This document shows positions 51,892 to 60,872 of a DNA stretch of 64,000 nt, one piece after another. A program made the translations under genes and the position numbers. A model generated the notes under the pieces. That model searched no databases and had not been told where the DNA came from. It was given only the letters and a program-made list of their open reading frames with translations. The first letter of the stretch is position 1. The number at the start of each line of letters is the position of its first letter. Source of the stretch: Fuscibacter oryzae (lineage in GTDB: Bacteria; Pseudomonadota; Alphaproteobacteria; Rhodobacterales; Rhodobacteraceae); contig NZ_JAESVP010000008.1 of the NCBI RefSeq assembly GCF_016765795.1, positions 1-64,000 of the forward strand, read 5' to 3'.

Positions 51892-52995
51892 ATGGAAAAT
51901 CCGCCCGAGAGATACCCTTCAACACCGCCAAATCAGCGTATTGCCGACGAGGCTGACGAGAGCGAAGTCCCGGGCATCGCCCTGCCCTTCCATGTCGCTG
52001 GGTCTGGCGCGCTCGACCGGTTGGTGAAAACCGCTCTGGACTACGCACGTCAGGCCGTTTCGGAAAATACCCTGAAGGCCTATGCCAAAGACTGGGCGCA
52101 CTTTGCCCGCTGGTGCCGGATGCGCGGCACCGACCCCCTGCCCCCGTCGCCAGAGCTGATCGGGCTCTATATCGCCGATCTGGCCGCACCGCAGGGCAAA
52201 ACGCCGTCGCAGTCGGCATCACCCCTCTCGGTTGCCTCCATCGACCGGCGCTTGTCGGGCCTCGGCTGGGGCTATGCGCAGCGCGGGCAACGCCTCGACC
52301 GCAAAGACCGCCATATCGCCTCTGTGCTGGCCGGCATCCGCCGCAAGCATGCGCGGCCGCCGGTGCAGAAGGAAGCGATCCTGCCCGAAGACATCCGCGA
52401 CATGCTGGCCACTCTGCCCCACGACCTTCGCGGGTTGCGCGATCGGGCGATCCTGCTGATCGGGTTTGCGGGTGGCCTCAGGCGGTCGGAAATCGTCAGC
52501 CTCGATCATGGCAAGGATGACACGCCCGGTAGCGGCGGCTGGGTCGAGGTCCTCGAAGGTGGCGTCCTGATCACCCTGCGCGGCAAGACCGGCTGGCGCG
52601 AGGTCGAAGTCGCGCGCGGTTCCAGCGAGCAGACCTGCCCGGTCCATGCCCTCGAACAATGGCTGCATTACGGACGCATCGACTTCGGTCCGGTCTTCGT
52701 CGCGGTTAGCCGAAACGGTCTGAAGGCCACCAGCGAGCGGCTGTCCGACAAGCATGTCGCCCGGCTGATCAAGCAGACGGTGCGGGAGGCTGGCCTGCGC
52801 CCCGATCTGCCAGAGGCGGAGCGCATCCGGCTCTATTCCGGCCATTCCCTGCGCGCGGGCCTCGCTTCATCCGCGGAGGTTGATGAGCGTTACGTCCAGA
52901 AACAACTCGGCCATGCCTCAGCCGAAATGACCCGTCGCTATCAACGCCGCCGCGACAGATTCCGCATCAATCTGACCAAGGCGGCTGGGCTCTGA
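51892..52995 (+). CDS. Tyrosine recombinase/integrase
   Basis: A 367-residue site-specific recombinase. An N-terminal SAM-like core-binding domain (about 40-150, TLKAYAKDWAHFARWCRMRG) is followed by the catalytic domain with Arg in FAGGLRRSEI (R197), Lys in RGKTGWREV (K232), HxxR in SGHSLRAG (H318/R321), His in KQLGHASAEM (H341) and nucleophile Tyr in RRYQRRR (Y350). All catalytic residues are present. Such enzymes resolve plasmid multimers or integrate elements; here it is divergent from DUF1403/scpB. Confidence 0.92.
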   Translation: MENPPERYPSTPPNQRIADEADESEVPGIALPFHVAGSGALDRLVKTALDYARQAVSENTLKAYAKDWAHFARWCRMRGTDPLPPSPELIGLYIADLAAPQGKTPSQSASPLSVASIDRRLSGLGWGYAQRGQRLDRKDRHIASVLAGIRRKHARPPVQKEAILPEDIRDMLATLPHDLRGLRDRAILLIGFAGGLRRSEIVSLDHGKDDTPGSGGWVEVLEGGVLITLRGKTGWREVEVARGSSEQTCPVHALEQWLHYGRIDFGPVFVAVSRNGLKATSERLSDKHVARLIKQTVREAGLRPDLPEAERIRLYSGHSLRAGLASSAEVDERYVQKQLGHASAEMTRRYQRRRDRFRINLTKAAGL

Positions 52996-53053
52996 ACGCG
53001 CGACAAACCGGTCGTTTATTGACGACATATGAAATTGCAAACGGCCTGTTTTG

Positions 53054-53938
53054 ATGCCCCTTTTCGGCTATGCGCGCGTCTCGACCGAGGATCAGACCCC
53101 CCTGCCCCAGTCGCAGGCCCTGAAATCCGCGGGCTGCGCCGAGATCCATGAAGAGCAGGCTTCGGGCGGGAACCGCGCGCGGCCGGTGCTGGCGCGGGTA
53201 CTGGAACGGATCGGCAAGGGTGACACGCTGGTCGTCGTGCGCATCGACCGGCTGGCGCGGTCGCTGTCGCATCTTCTGGAGTTGATCGAGCGGCTAGCGG
53301 CCAAGGGCGCCTTCTTCCGCTCGCTCACGGACCCGATCGATACTGCCTCGCCGCAGGGCAAGTTCACTCTGCAGGTGCTGGGCGCCGCAGCAGAGTTCGA
53401 GCGCGCCCTGATCCGGGAACGCACCAAAGCGGGGCTGGCCTCGGCGCGCACCAAGGGGCGGATCGGCGGGAACCCGGGCTTACGCGCCCGCGATCCGGCC
53501 GCGCTGCGCAAGGTGCGGCTGGCGCGGGAGGACGGCTACATGGAACGCCTGAATGAGACGGCGCAGGACTGGTTGCCCCATGTCCGCCGCCTGCGGCCCG
53601 ACATGGCCTGGGAAGACGTATTGCGCATCGTCAACGGCCCCCTGCCCCGCGAGCGCCAGTGGACGCAGAGCCGACTCTTACGCGCAGTGAACGCCTACGT
53701 CCGCGACGGCTTCCTACCCGAGACGGTCTTGGGCCGCGCCGGGCGGCGTGAAACCGATGACCGTCTGCCCGCCATCGTCGCGGCTATCAAGGGCGCGGAT
53801 CCCGACATAACGCTTCAGACGATCTGTAACCGGCTGGAAGCTATGCGTGAGCGCACGCCCCGCGGGCGGACAAGCTGGCAGCCATCCTCCGTGACGATGC
53901 TGCTGGAGCGGGCTGAGAGGCTGGGGCTGCTTGAGTAA
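53054..53938 (+). CDS. Serine recombinase (resolvase/invertase type)
   Basis: A 294-residue recombinase. The N-terminal catalytic domain has the nucleophile Ser in YARVSTEDQ (S10) and the conserved Arg set in VVRIDRLARS and EFERALIRERTKAGL. A long C-terminal extension of about 145 residues follows the usual HTH-length tail (MERLNETAQDWL, RRETDDRLPAIVAAIKG, SSVTMLLERAERLG), longer than typical Tn3 resolvases. It starts 58 bases after the tyrosine recombinase in the same direction. Likely role: multimer resolution or DNA inversion on this replicon. Confidence 0.9.
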   Translation: MPLFGYARVSTEDQTPLPQSQALKSAGCAEIHEEQASGGNRARPVLARVLERIGKGDTLVVVRIDRLARSLSHLLELIERLAAKGAFFRSLTDPIDTASPQGKFTLQVLGAAAEFERALIRERTKAGLASARTKGRIGGNPGLRARDPAALRKVRLAREDGYMERLNETAQDWLPHVRRLRPDMAWEDVLRIVNGPLPRERQWTQSRLLRAVNAYVRDGFLPETVLGRAGRRETDDRLPAIVAAIKGADPDITLQTICNRLEAMRERTPRGRTSWQPSSVTMLLERAERLGLLE

Positions 53939-54195
53939 AATCGCGGGAATCGGCGATGCGATTCTGATAATCCACGCTCCTTAGGCATCCGCAATATATG
54001 TTGTGGCCACCACATCGCGCGCTACGAACTGTTGAAGCGATCTGCGAACTAGGTTATCCAAAGCACTGATACTTCGAGATTTTTTCTCGCCAGAAATAGG
54101 CCGCCTCAACGCCTCCAGGCCGCTCAACGGTTTGGTCTAGATTTATCCGCCAAAACTGTTAAGGTCTGCAAAACAATAAAGACTTGAGGGCAGTG

Positions 54196-55377
54196 ATGAG
54201 CGGGATACGAGCATCTCAAAGATTCGACGTCATGTCCAAGCGGCTCGGTAGCCGGCTGCGTGAACATGCGCAGGAAACGTTCCCACCGGATGCCCAGAAG
54301 GGTCTCCGTCGCTTCGCAATGCGGGAAGCAGCCGATCTGCTTAGGATCAACCAGAACACCTTCCGCCATCACGTGTCAAATCTCGAAGGCTTTCCGGAAG
54401 GCATCCTCGAGGGTGGCAACCGCCGCAGCTTCTCTGCCGAGGAGATGGTCGAAGCCCAACGCGTCCTTCTCGAGACCGGCAGGATCAAGCCGGAAGAACA
54501 CCCGCAAAGACGATCGGGAGAGCCTTGTCAGGTCCTGACAATCTTCAACTTGAAGGGTGGTTCGGCAAAAACGTCTACTGTCGCTCATGTGGGGCAACTG
54601 CTGGGCTTGCGCGGCTACCGGGTCTTGCTGATCGACCTCGACAGCCAGGCAAGCCTGACAAACCTGTTCGGGGTTACTCCCGAGCTCGATCCGGATATGC
54701 CGACCTCCTACGATCTGATCCGGTCCGAGGGTCCACTTCCCGCATCAGAGATCATTCGCAAGACGAACTTCCCGACAGTTGATCTGATCCCAGCCTCTAT
54801 GGACATCATGGAGTACGAGTTTGAGGTTGCCTTGAGCTTCAGACACGGCGCCACCACGTTCCACAGTCGCATCCGTGAGGCACTTGAGCCTGTCCTGAAC
54901 CAGTATGACGTGGTGATCTTCGACACCCCGCCGCAGCTGAACTTCTCGGTGATCTCTTCCCTCTTTGCTTCGACCGGGGTCCTGATCCCACTAAACGCGT
55001 CGATGCTCGATGTCATGTCGCTGGCGAGCTTTCTGGGCATGGCGAGCAACCTGATGGGCGTCGTCGAGGCACACGCCCCTGAGCATGGCCTGAACTTCGT
55101 GAGGGTCCTGATTACCCGATACGAAAACACCGACGGTCCGCAGGTTCAGATTTCGTCTCTGCTTCGGACAGTCCTCGGGGATGCTGTGCTGTCGGCCGAG
55201 TTCCTGAAATCAACAGCGGTGGGCGATGCAGCAAACACGCAGCAGAGCATCTTCGAGGTCGAACCTCGCGACGTGAACCGCCGAACGTACGAGCGCGCGA
55301 TCGAATCCGTTTCGCGCGTGACCGACGAAGTCGAACGCGAAATCCTCAAGGCATGGGGGCGTAGCCATGGCGCGTAA
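54196..55377 (+). CDS. repA: RepA plasmid partition ATPase (ParA)
   Basis: A 393-residue ParA ATPase with an N-terminal HTH (REAADLLRINQNTFRHHV) that autoregulates the repABC promoter. The deviant Walker A is IFNLKGGSAKTST (K120/K125), with Walker A' and B segments LLIDLDSQASLTNLFG and VVIFDTPPQLNFS. The ATG at 54196 follows GAGGG; a TTG at 54184 is also open. First gene of repABC, overlapping repB by 11 bases. Confidence 0.93.
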   Translation: MSGIRASQRFDVMSKRLGSRLREHAQETFPPDAQKGLRRFAMREAADLLRINQNTFRHHVSNLEGFPEGILEGGNRRSFSAEEMVEAQRVLLETGRIKPEEHPQRRSGEPCQVLTIFNLKGGSAKTSTVAHVGQLLGLRGYRVLLIDLDSQASLTNLFGVTPELDPDMPTSYDLIRSEGPLPASEIIRKTNFPTVDLIPASMDIMEYEFEVALSFRHGATTFHSRIREALEPVLNQYDVVIFDTPPQLNFSVISSLFASTGVLIPLNASMLDVMSLASFLGMASNLMGVVEAHAPEHGLNFVRVLITRYENTDGPQVQISSLLRTVLGDAVLSAEFLKSTAVGDAANTQQSIFEVEPRDVNRRTYERAIESVSRVTDEVEREILKAWGRSHGA

Positions 55378-56296
55378 GGTCTTTGGGGACTCACTCAAGA
55401 ACGCGATGGGTAAAGCGCCGACGTCGGACGAGGATGCGTATCTCGATCTGAAGCGCACGAGCCCCACTGTCGCTCGTGCGCAAGCATCCGTGATGGAAGA
55501 AGACAAACACGCCACGCGCCTGATCGACCCGAGCACCGTACGGATGTCCGCAGTCATGGATCGTATCGATCCGAGCGATGGCCTTGAGGAGCTCGTCTCG
55601 TCGATCCGTGAGCACGGGCAAAAGGTACCGGTTCTTGTCCGCCGAACCCAGGACGGCGCACTTGAAATCGTCTATGGGCGCCGCAGGCTTCTCGCATGTC
55701 GTGAACTCGGTCAGAAGGTGCGCGCCACGGTCATGGAGATGACCGAAGAGGAAGCACTGATCGCCCAGGGCGTGGAAAACAATGCCCGCCAAGACCCATC
55801 GTTTATCGAGAGGGCTCTGTTCGTCGCCGGGATCATTCGGGAACTTGGGAAAACAGACGAGACACGCAAGAATGCCCAGACGATTGCGTATCGGGCACTT
55901 CAGGTCGACGAGTCGCTCGTCTCACGGATGAACCGTATCGCGACCGGCATTCCGATGGAGCTGATCCAGGCTATCGGACCTGCACACGGCGTTGGTCGGC
56001 GGGTCTGGGAGAAGCTTTTCAGACTGTGTGAGAAGGACGTCGCAAGAACCAAAGAAGTTGCCCGCGAAATCCCCCGTAATTTGCCGGGCCCAGACCGGCT
56101 CGACGCAGCGGTTACTCTCCTCACGGCCACCAAAGCGACTACACCCAAGGTTGAGCCAGGTGAGCGCGTGAAGATCGGCCGCAAGGGCAACCGCATCACC
56201 ATAGATGTGGAGGCTGATCTTGCCCCGCGCGTTGAGGAAGCCGTCCGGAAACTGGTCAGCGAGCTTCTTGACCGCGGTCAAGATGGCCCAGAGTGA
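55367..56296 (+). CDS. repB: RepB plasmid partition protein (ParB)
   Basis: A 309-residue ParB-type DNA-binding protein. It has a ParB/Srx CTP-binding domain (LEELVSSIREHGQKVPVLVR, EIVYGRRRLLACRELG, ENNARQDPSFIERALF) and a C-terminal HTH/dimer region (ESLVSRMNRIATGIPMELIQ). It binds the parS palindromes, one of which lies inside its own 3' end. Overlaps repA; its stop is followed after 12 bases by a second palindrome. Confidence 0.93.
   Translation: MARKVFGDSLKNAMGKAPTSDEDAYLDLKRTSPTVARAQASVMEEDKHATRLIDPSTVRMSAVMDRIDPSDGLEELVSSIREHGQKVPVLVRRTQDGALEIVYGRRRLLACRELGQKVRATVMEMTEEEALIAQGVENNARQDPSFIERALFVAGIIRELGKTDETRKNAQTIAYRALQVDESLVSRMNRIATGIPMELIQAIGPAHGVGRRVWEKLFRLCEKDVARTKEVAREIPRNLPGPDRLDAAVTLLTATKATTPKVEPGERVKIGRKGNRITIDVEADLAPRVEEAVRKLVSELLDRGQDGPE
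56267..56282. promoter_or_regulatory. parS-like palindrome 1
   Basis: CTTGACCGCGGTCAAG, a perfect 16-bp palindrome inside the 3' end of repB. Two identical copies lie at 56308 and 57631. In RepABC systems such palindromes are the RepB binding centromere. Confidence 0.85.
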
Positions 56297-56307
56297 CGAC
56301 CCCGTGT

Positions 56308-56323
56308 CTTGACCGCGGTCAAG
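56308..56323. promoter_or_regulatory. parS-like palindrome 2
   Basis: CTTGACCGCGGTCAAG in the repB-repC gap, 25 bases after copy 1. Here the palindrome is extended by flanking T and A to 18 bp (TCTTGACCGCGGTCAAGA). Confidence 0.85.
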
Positions 56324-56365
56324 ACATCAAAAGCAACGAGCAGAAACCGAAAGGAGGACCGGCTA

Positions 56366-56421
56366 GAAAAGGAAAGACCCCCCGAAAGCGGTGCTTCCGA
56401 AGGGCCTCAATCAGTCTCGAC
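56366..56421 (-). ncRNA. Antisense RNA (ctRNA) of the repABC unit
   Basis: A minus-strand promoter (-35 TTGAAA at 56451-56456, 17-bp spacer, -10 TATCAA at 56428-56433) would start transcription near 56421. The RNA would end at a hairpin whose arms CCCUUCGGAAGC and GCUUUCGGGGGG pair over 12 positions, using three G-U pairs that work only in the minus-strand transcript, followed by UCUUUCCUUUUC. About 56 nt long, it lies in the repB-repC leader, the position of the RNA that limits repC expression and causes incompatibility. Confidence 0.75.
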
Positions 56422-56427
56422 ACCTGA

Positions 56428-56456
56428 TTGATACCCCCAAAACGAATCGATTTCAA
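56428..56456 (-). promoter_or_regulatory. Promoter of the antisense RNA
   Basis: -35 TTGAAA (56451-56456) and -10 TATCAA (56428-56433) on the minus strand, spacer exactly 17 bp, about 45 bases upstream of the repC start codon. Confidence 0.6.
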
Positions 56457-56499
56457 CACCGCTCGCGGTGACCGGGGAAGCTTTTTCTTCCGAAACAGC

Positions 56500-57612
56500 A
56501 TGAGACATGTATCCCAAACACCAACCGCCCTGGCGGAACGGAGAACTATTGCCTGCCCTACTACTTATGAACTTCTGGGACCGGTACGCGCCCTCCGGAA
56601 GGAACTTGGCCTGTCGAGCAATGACGTCACCGTGTTGACGGCCCTGATCAGCTTTCTTCCCCGCGATCGGGACGCCACCGATGGTGAGACGACACTCAAG
56701 CTTACCGTTGTGTTCCCCTCAAACGCCTCCTTGTCTGACCGCGCAAACGGCATCGATGAAAGGACCCTACGTCGCTGCTTGGGCCGCCTGAAAGCTGCCG
56801 GCCTCATCGACCGTAAGAACTCGGCAAACGGCAAACGCTTCCCTCTTCGGTACGGGGGCATCATCCGGGACGCGTTTGGGATCGACCTGAACCCGCTGAT
56901 ACAGAGCCACGACGCCCTCGCAGCCGAGGCCTCAAAGGTCGCGGAAGAGCGTGAACGCCTTCGCTCCCTCAAGGCAGAAGCTCTGGCCCTGCGCGCTTCG
57001 CTCCTTCAAGACGAGCGCCTCGTTGAAGAACGGTTGTCTTCCCTCGGAATGGTCAGGAACATCCTTCGACGAGCAACGCTAACGGCCGACGCAGTGTTGC
57101 AGATCATCGCTGGTCTCCGCGAGCTCGGAGCCAACACCGCGCAAAGCTACGGAGAGAGCCAGAGTTCAGGCGCACCCGTAGATGAAATCCAAGCACGCGA
57201 CCAAGCCCACATCGATGATTGCACGCGCGAAATGTCCGCCAGAAACGGACAAAATGACCGGCAGATAGAGTCCATAAAAAAAGAACTTATAAAGAAAGAC
57301 GGGCACGCAAGGCAGACCAGCGCTGACGAAAGCATTGCAGGACCATCCATGAACCGCGACCCTGCAAGAATGGCATGGACAGACTTCTCATATGTCGCCG
57401 ACTTCTTTCCAGACGCGCCTCAAACAGGAGAAGCCCTCAACCGCGTTCTCTTCGACATCGGTCGATTGCTTAGAATACGCCAAGAAAAACTGATGCGTGG
57501 CCTCCAGAAAGCCGGCGCTGGACGCCTTCTACTGATCTTGGACTACCTATTGGGGAAGGGCGAAGCGATCAGGCAGCCCGAGGCATACTTCGAAACGATC
57601 CTGCGCGCATAG
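56500..57612 (+). CDS. repC: RepC replication initiator
   Basis: A 370-residue initiator of RepABC plasmids. The N-terminal part is typical (ELLGPVRALRKELGLSSNDV and LTALISFLPRD), with an HTH region (DERTLRRCLGRLKAAGLIDR) and a C-terminal domain (FPDAPQTGEALNRVLFDIGR). RepC initiates at an origin usually lying within its own coding sequence, where AT-rich stretches such as about 57270-57300 are candidates. ATG 56500 follows a 200-base leader with the antisense RNA. Ends 18 bases before the third palindrome. Confidence 0.92.
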   Translation: MRHVSQTPTALAERRTIACPTTYELLGPVRALRKELGLSSNDVTVLTALISFLPRDRDATDGETTLKLTVVFPSNASLSDRANGIDERTLRRCLGRLKAAGLIDRKNSANGKRFPLRYGGIIRDAFGIDLNPLIQSHDALAAEASKVAEERERLRSLKAEALALRASLLQDERLVEERLSSLGMVRNILRRATLTADAVLQIIAGLRELGANTAQSYGESQSSGAPVDEIQARDQAHIDDCTREMSARNGQNDRQIESIKKELIKKDGHARQTSADESIAGPSMNRDPARMAWTDFSYVADFFPDAPQTGEALNRVLFDIGRLLRIRQEKLMRGLQKAGAGRLLLILDYLLGKGEAIRQPEAYFETILRA

Positions 57613-57630
57613 AACATCCTGGTTGCACTT

Positions 57631-57646
57631 CTTGACCGCGGTCAAG
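57631..57646. promoter_or_regulatory. parS-like palindrome 3
   Basis: CTTGACCGCGGTCAAG 18 bases after the repC stop. Copies on both sides of repC allow RepB to bridge or bracket the origin. Confidence 0.85.
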
Positions 57647-57739
57647 ACCGGCGATGAGAGGGAAAGGACCGAAGGCTGAGGGGTGACGGGAAGTGAGATC
57701 GGGAGAGTGGCTTCCGGTGCCCGTCGTGGAGAAGATCTG

Positions 57740-59911
57740 ATGGCGAAAGCAGCCCAGAAAGTCACCCTGTCTCCCTCGCGGGACATCCCCTTCGACAAGC
57801 TCGTGCTGAGCCAGTCCAACGTGCGGCGCATCAAGGCGGGCGTCTCGGTCGAGGAACTGGCCGAAGACATCGCGCGGCGTGGGCTCCTGCAGAGCCTGAA
57901 CGTCCGGCCCGTGCTCGACGTTGACGGGGTCGAGACCGGCACGTTCGAAATCCCGGCCGGTGGCCGTCGGTTCCAGGCGCTGTCGCTGCTGGTGAAGCAG
58001 AAGCGGCTGGCGAAGACGGCGCCGATCCCCTGCATCGTGCGGAATGCTGCGTCGGAAATCCTGGCCGAGGACGACTCGTTGGCGGAGAACACGCAGCGCG
58101 TCGCCCTGCACCCGCTCGACCAGTTCCGCGCCTTTCAGGCCTTGCGCGAGAAAGGTCAGGGTGAGGAGGCGATCGCGGCGGCCTTCTTTGTCACGCCCCA
58201 GATCGTCAAGCAGCGCCTGAAACTCGCCTCCGTGGCCCCTGCCCTGCTTGATGTCTATGCCGAAGACGGCGTGACGCTGGAACAGCTCATGGCCTTCACC
58301 GTGAACCCCGATCACGCGCGCCAGGTGCAGGTCTGGGACGCAGTGAAGAATTCCTGGAACAAGGAGCCCTATGCGATCCGGCGCATGCTGACCGAGGCCG
58401 CGGTTCGGGCATCTGACCGTCGCGCGGTTTTCGTTGGCACGGAGGCCTACGAGGCGGCGGGAGGTGTCGTATTGCGCGACCTGTTCGAGAGCGACGCTGG
58501 CGGCTGGCTCAGGGACCCTACCCTGCTCGACCGGTTGGTCGCGGATAAGCTTCACGCCGAGGCACAGGCGATCGCGGTCGAGGGCTGGAGGTGGATCGAA
58601 GTCTCGACCGACTTGCCCTATGGCTACAGCCACGGGCTGCGCCGCCTAGCGGGTGACCCCGCGCCGATGAACGAGGAAGAGAGCGCGGCGCATGCGGCGC
58701 TGCTCGCGGAGTATCGCGCGTTCGAGGAGGAATACTCGGGCCAAGACGAATACCCCGAGGAGATCGACACTCGGCTCGGCGAGCTTGAATTGGCGACGGA
58801 GATTCTCGAGCAGCGGCCGCTGATCTTCGATCCCACCGAGGTCGCCCGTGCGGGTGTCTTCGTGACGCTGGATCGGGACGGAGGTCTCACGATCTATCGC
58901 GGCTACGTCCGTCCCGAGGACGAACCGCGGGAAGAGTCCGCGGTCCAGAACGTCGGTGACGCGGATACCATGGGGCAGGGCGGCGATGCAGGTGTTTCCG
59001 GATGGCAGCCCACTGCGTCGTCTGGTGGCGGAACCGTCATCACCTCGGGTGGTCAGCCGATCGGCGCGGACCTGTCCGAGGATGAGGATGACGGGGCACT
59101 GAAGCCGCTGCCCGAGCGGCTAGTTTTGGAACTGACTGCCCACCGGACCCTGGCTCTGCGCGAGGCCATTGGGCGTTCCCCCGACGTGGCGCTGACGCTC
59201 CTGCTCCTGAAGTTCGTCACGGATACCTTCCGCACCTCCTCCGCGTCGGGCAGCTGTCTCGAAGCCTCGGTGCGTCACGTCTACATGTCGGCGCAGGCGC
59301 CCGATCTGAAGGACAGCGTGGTGGCCAAGTTGGTCGACGAGCGTCACGCGGCCTGGGAGGCCGATCTGCCCCTCGGCAATGATGCTGCGCTCTGGGACTA
59401 TCTGACGGTGCTCGACCAGGGCAGCCGTCTCGCACTCCTGGCGCATTGCCTCAGCTTCGGGATCAACGCGCTCCATGAGAAGGTGAACCCCTATGGTGTC
59501 GGTATATCGGCCTCCGGCCTGGCCCGACGCATGTCGCATGCCCATCTCGTGGCCCGCGCGGTCGATCTCGACATGGTCGAAGCGGGCTGGGAGCCGACGG
59601 TCGACGGCTATCTCAACCGTGTGCCCAAGGCCCGGATCCTCGAGGCCGTGCGCGAGGCGAAGGGCGAGGGGACCGCGCAGCTCCTCGACCATCTGAAGAA
59701 GGGCGAGATGGCCACCGAGGCCGAGCGGCTTCTGAAGGGCAGCGGCTGGTTGCCCGAGGTTCTGCGCCGCGGTGATCTGGTCGCGCTGGACGGCCAGGAG
59801 ATCGCGGAAGGGCAGGGGGAAGACGCGGTTCAGCCCGAGGAGGTTGATCTCCCGGCCTTCCTGACCGCCGATCTGCCGGAGAGCGTCGCGCCGATGATGG
59901 CTGCGGAGTGA
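57740..59911 (+). CDS. Large ParB/Spo0J-domain protein
   Basis: A 723-residue protein. The N-terminal ParB-like domain is at about residues 17-120 (LVLSQSNVRRIKAGVSVEEL, IPAGGRRFQALSLL, SLAENTQRVALHPLDQF) and an HTH follows (IAAAFFVTPQIVKQRLKLAS). The long C-terminal part (about 320-720) has acidic low-complexity stretches and no motif I recognise, with a helix-rich end. It is the second ParB-family protein on the replicon and starts 93 bases after palindrome 3. Such proteins are common on alphaproteobacterial plasmids; their job is not known. Confidence 0.85.
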   Translation: MAKAAQKVTLSPSRDIPFDKLVLSQSNVRRIKAGVSVEELAEDIARRGLLQSLNVRPVLDVDGVETGTFEIPAGGRRFQALSLLVKQKRLAKTAPIPCIVRNAASEILAEDDSLAENTQRVALHPLDQFRAFQALREKGQGEEAIAAAFFVTPQIVKQRLKLASVAPALLDVYAEDGVTLEQLMAFTVNPDHARQVQVWDAVKNSWNKEPYAIRRMLTEAAVRASDRRAVFVGTEAYEAAGGVVLRDLFESDAGGWLRDPTLLDRLVADKLHAEAQAIAVEGWRWIEVSTDLPYGYSHGLRRLAGDPAPMNEEESAAHAALLAEYRAFEEEYSGQDEYPEEIDTRLGELELATEILEQRPLIFDPTEVARAGVFVTLDRDGGLTIYRGYVRPEDEPREESAVQNVGDADTMGQGGDAGVSGWQPTASSGGGTVITSGGQPIGADLSEDEDDGALKPLPERLVLELTAHRTLALREAIGRSPDVALTLLLLKFVTDTFRTSSASGSCLEASVRHVYMSAQAPDLKDSVVAKLVDERHAAWEADLPLGNDAALWDYLTVLDQGSRLALLAHCLSFGINALHEKVNPYGVGISASGLARRMSHAHLVARAVDLDMVEAGWEPTVDGYLNRVPKARILEAVREAKGEGTAQLLDHLKKGEMATEAERLLKGSGWLPEVLRRGDLVALDGQEIAEGQGEDAVQPEEVDLPAFLTADLPESVAPMMAAE

Positions 59912-60010
59912 TCTGAGCCATCCGGGGGCGGGGAAACCCGCCCTCTCTCTCACAAAATACAATAATATCAATATGATGAATGCGGATTCTCGCATTCGGG
60001 ATGAGGAATC

Positions 60011-60484
60011 ATGTCTGCAACAACCATCATCGACACAGCCCCACTGGGGGCGCTGATCCGCTACACCGACGGCAGTCCCAAGCCGCCGGCACGTTTCACC
60101 AAGAAGCTCGCAGCCTGGGAGAGATCGAACGGCGTCGGCCGTCTCGTGAAGAAGGAACCGTCGCGGGCCTATCCGACCTGGACGGCACCGGCGTCGTTCA
60201 CGCTGCACGAGGGGAACTTCTCCTCGGATGGGGTAATCCTCGTCACCATCATGCGCAGCCATTCGGCGGACAGCCGGCTGATCTTCGAGGTGGCCGAGGA
60301 ACCCAAAGCCGGACAGGTGCGCGTGCTGGTGGACTTCGGCGGCAACACCGAGCTGCTGCATTTGGCGGAGTCCATCACCGCAGCCGAGCTCTGGATCGCG
60401 CGGGAAGGCTATCGCAACGCGCGGCTCGAAATCGTCGGTGCCGAGGACGGCGATAGGGCAGGGGGCACGGACTTGGCCGCCTGA
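60011..60484 (+). CDS. Conserved-looking plasmid hypothetical protein
   Basis: A 157-residue soluble protein (MSATTIIDTAPLGALIRYTD), basic N-terminal half (KKLAAWERSNGVGRLVKKEP) and beta-rich C-terminal half (VLVTIMRSHSADSRLIFEVA). No family recognised. It follows the ParB-like gene after 99 AT-rich bases containing its own ribosome binding site (GAGGAATC before the ATG). Confidence 0.75.
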   Translation: MSATTIIDTAPLGALIRYTDGSPKPPARFTKKLAAWERSNGVGRLVKKEPSRAYPTWTAPASFTLHEGNFSSDGVILVTIMRSHSADSRLIFEVAEEPKAGQVRVLVDFGGNTELLHLAESITAAELWIAREGYRNARLEIVGAEDGDRAGGTDLAA

Positions 60485-60872
60485 GCCCTGACATGGCGTG
60501 AGGGGCAGGTCCGCGGGCGGGCCTCTCACCGACCACAACCCGTCCCGCGATACCGCGGGGCGCCAAAGGGTCCATCCCCCAAGACGGAGGTCTTCAACCA
60601 AGAGCCTGGCCGGGAGGCTGGTGGCGTTACAAGCATCAGCGGGACAACCGGCTCCTTACGTTTGGGCACCATCCCCCGCTCGCCATTCCCTTCTTTGCCC
60701 CGAGTCCTGTCTTCGAGATCAACCCGCGAGGGGTCGGACTGCGGGCGGAGCCCGTGCCGCCGGGTGGATTCGGGCGAGCCGAACGCACCCGGTGATGTCA
60801 GCCAGTCTTCGGGCCTGCGGGGTCCTGTCGCGCGGGGGATGGTCCCCCGCCTCCAAGACAGGAGCCAAACAG
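60485..60872. other. Long untranslated stretch with hairpins, possibly an RNA leader
   Basis: About 390 bases with no credible gene. The stretch around 60586-60665 (AACCAAGAGCCTGGCCGGG onward) has several GC arms that can pair (for example CCTGGCCGGGAGG), and two related words recur (CATCCCCC with CAAGACGGAGG near 60573, and GATGGTCCCCCGCCTCCAAGACAGGAG near 60838). It leads into the 54-residue gene. Confidence 0.4.

Noticed and set aside
59120-60601. A 493-codon open frame on the minus strand
   Set aside because: It is antisense to the ParB-like gene and the following hypothetical gene, with no recognisable motif.
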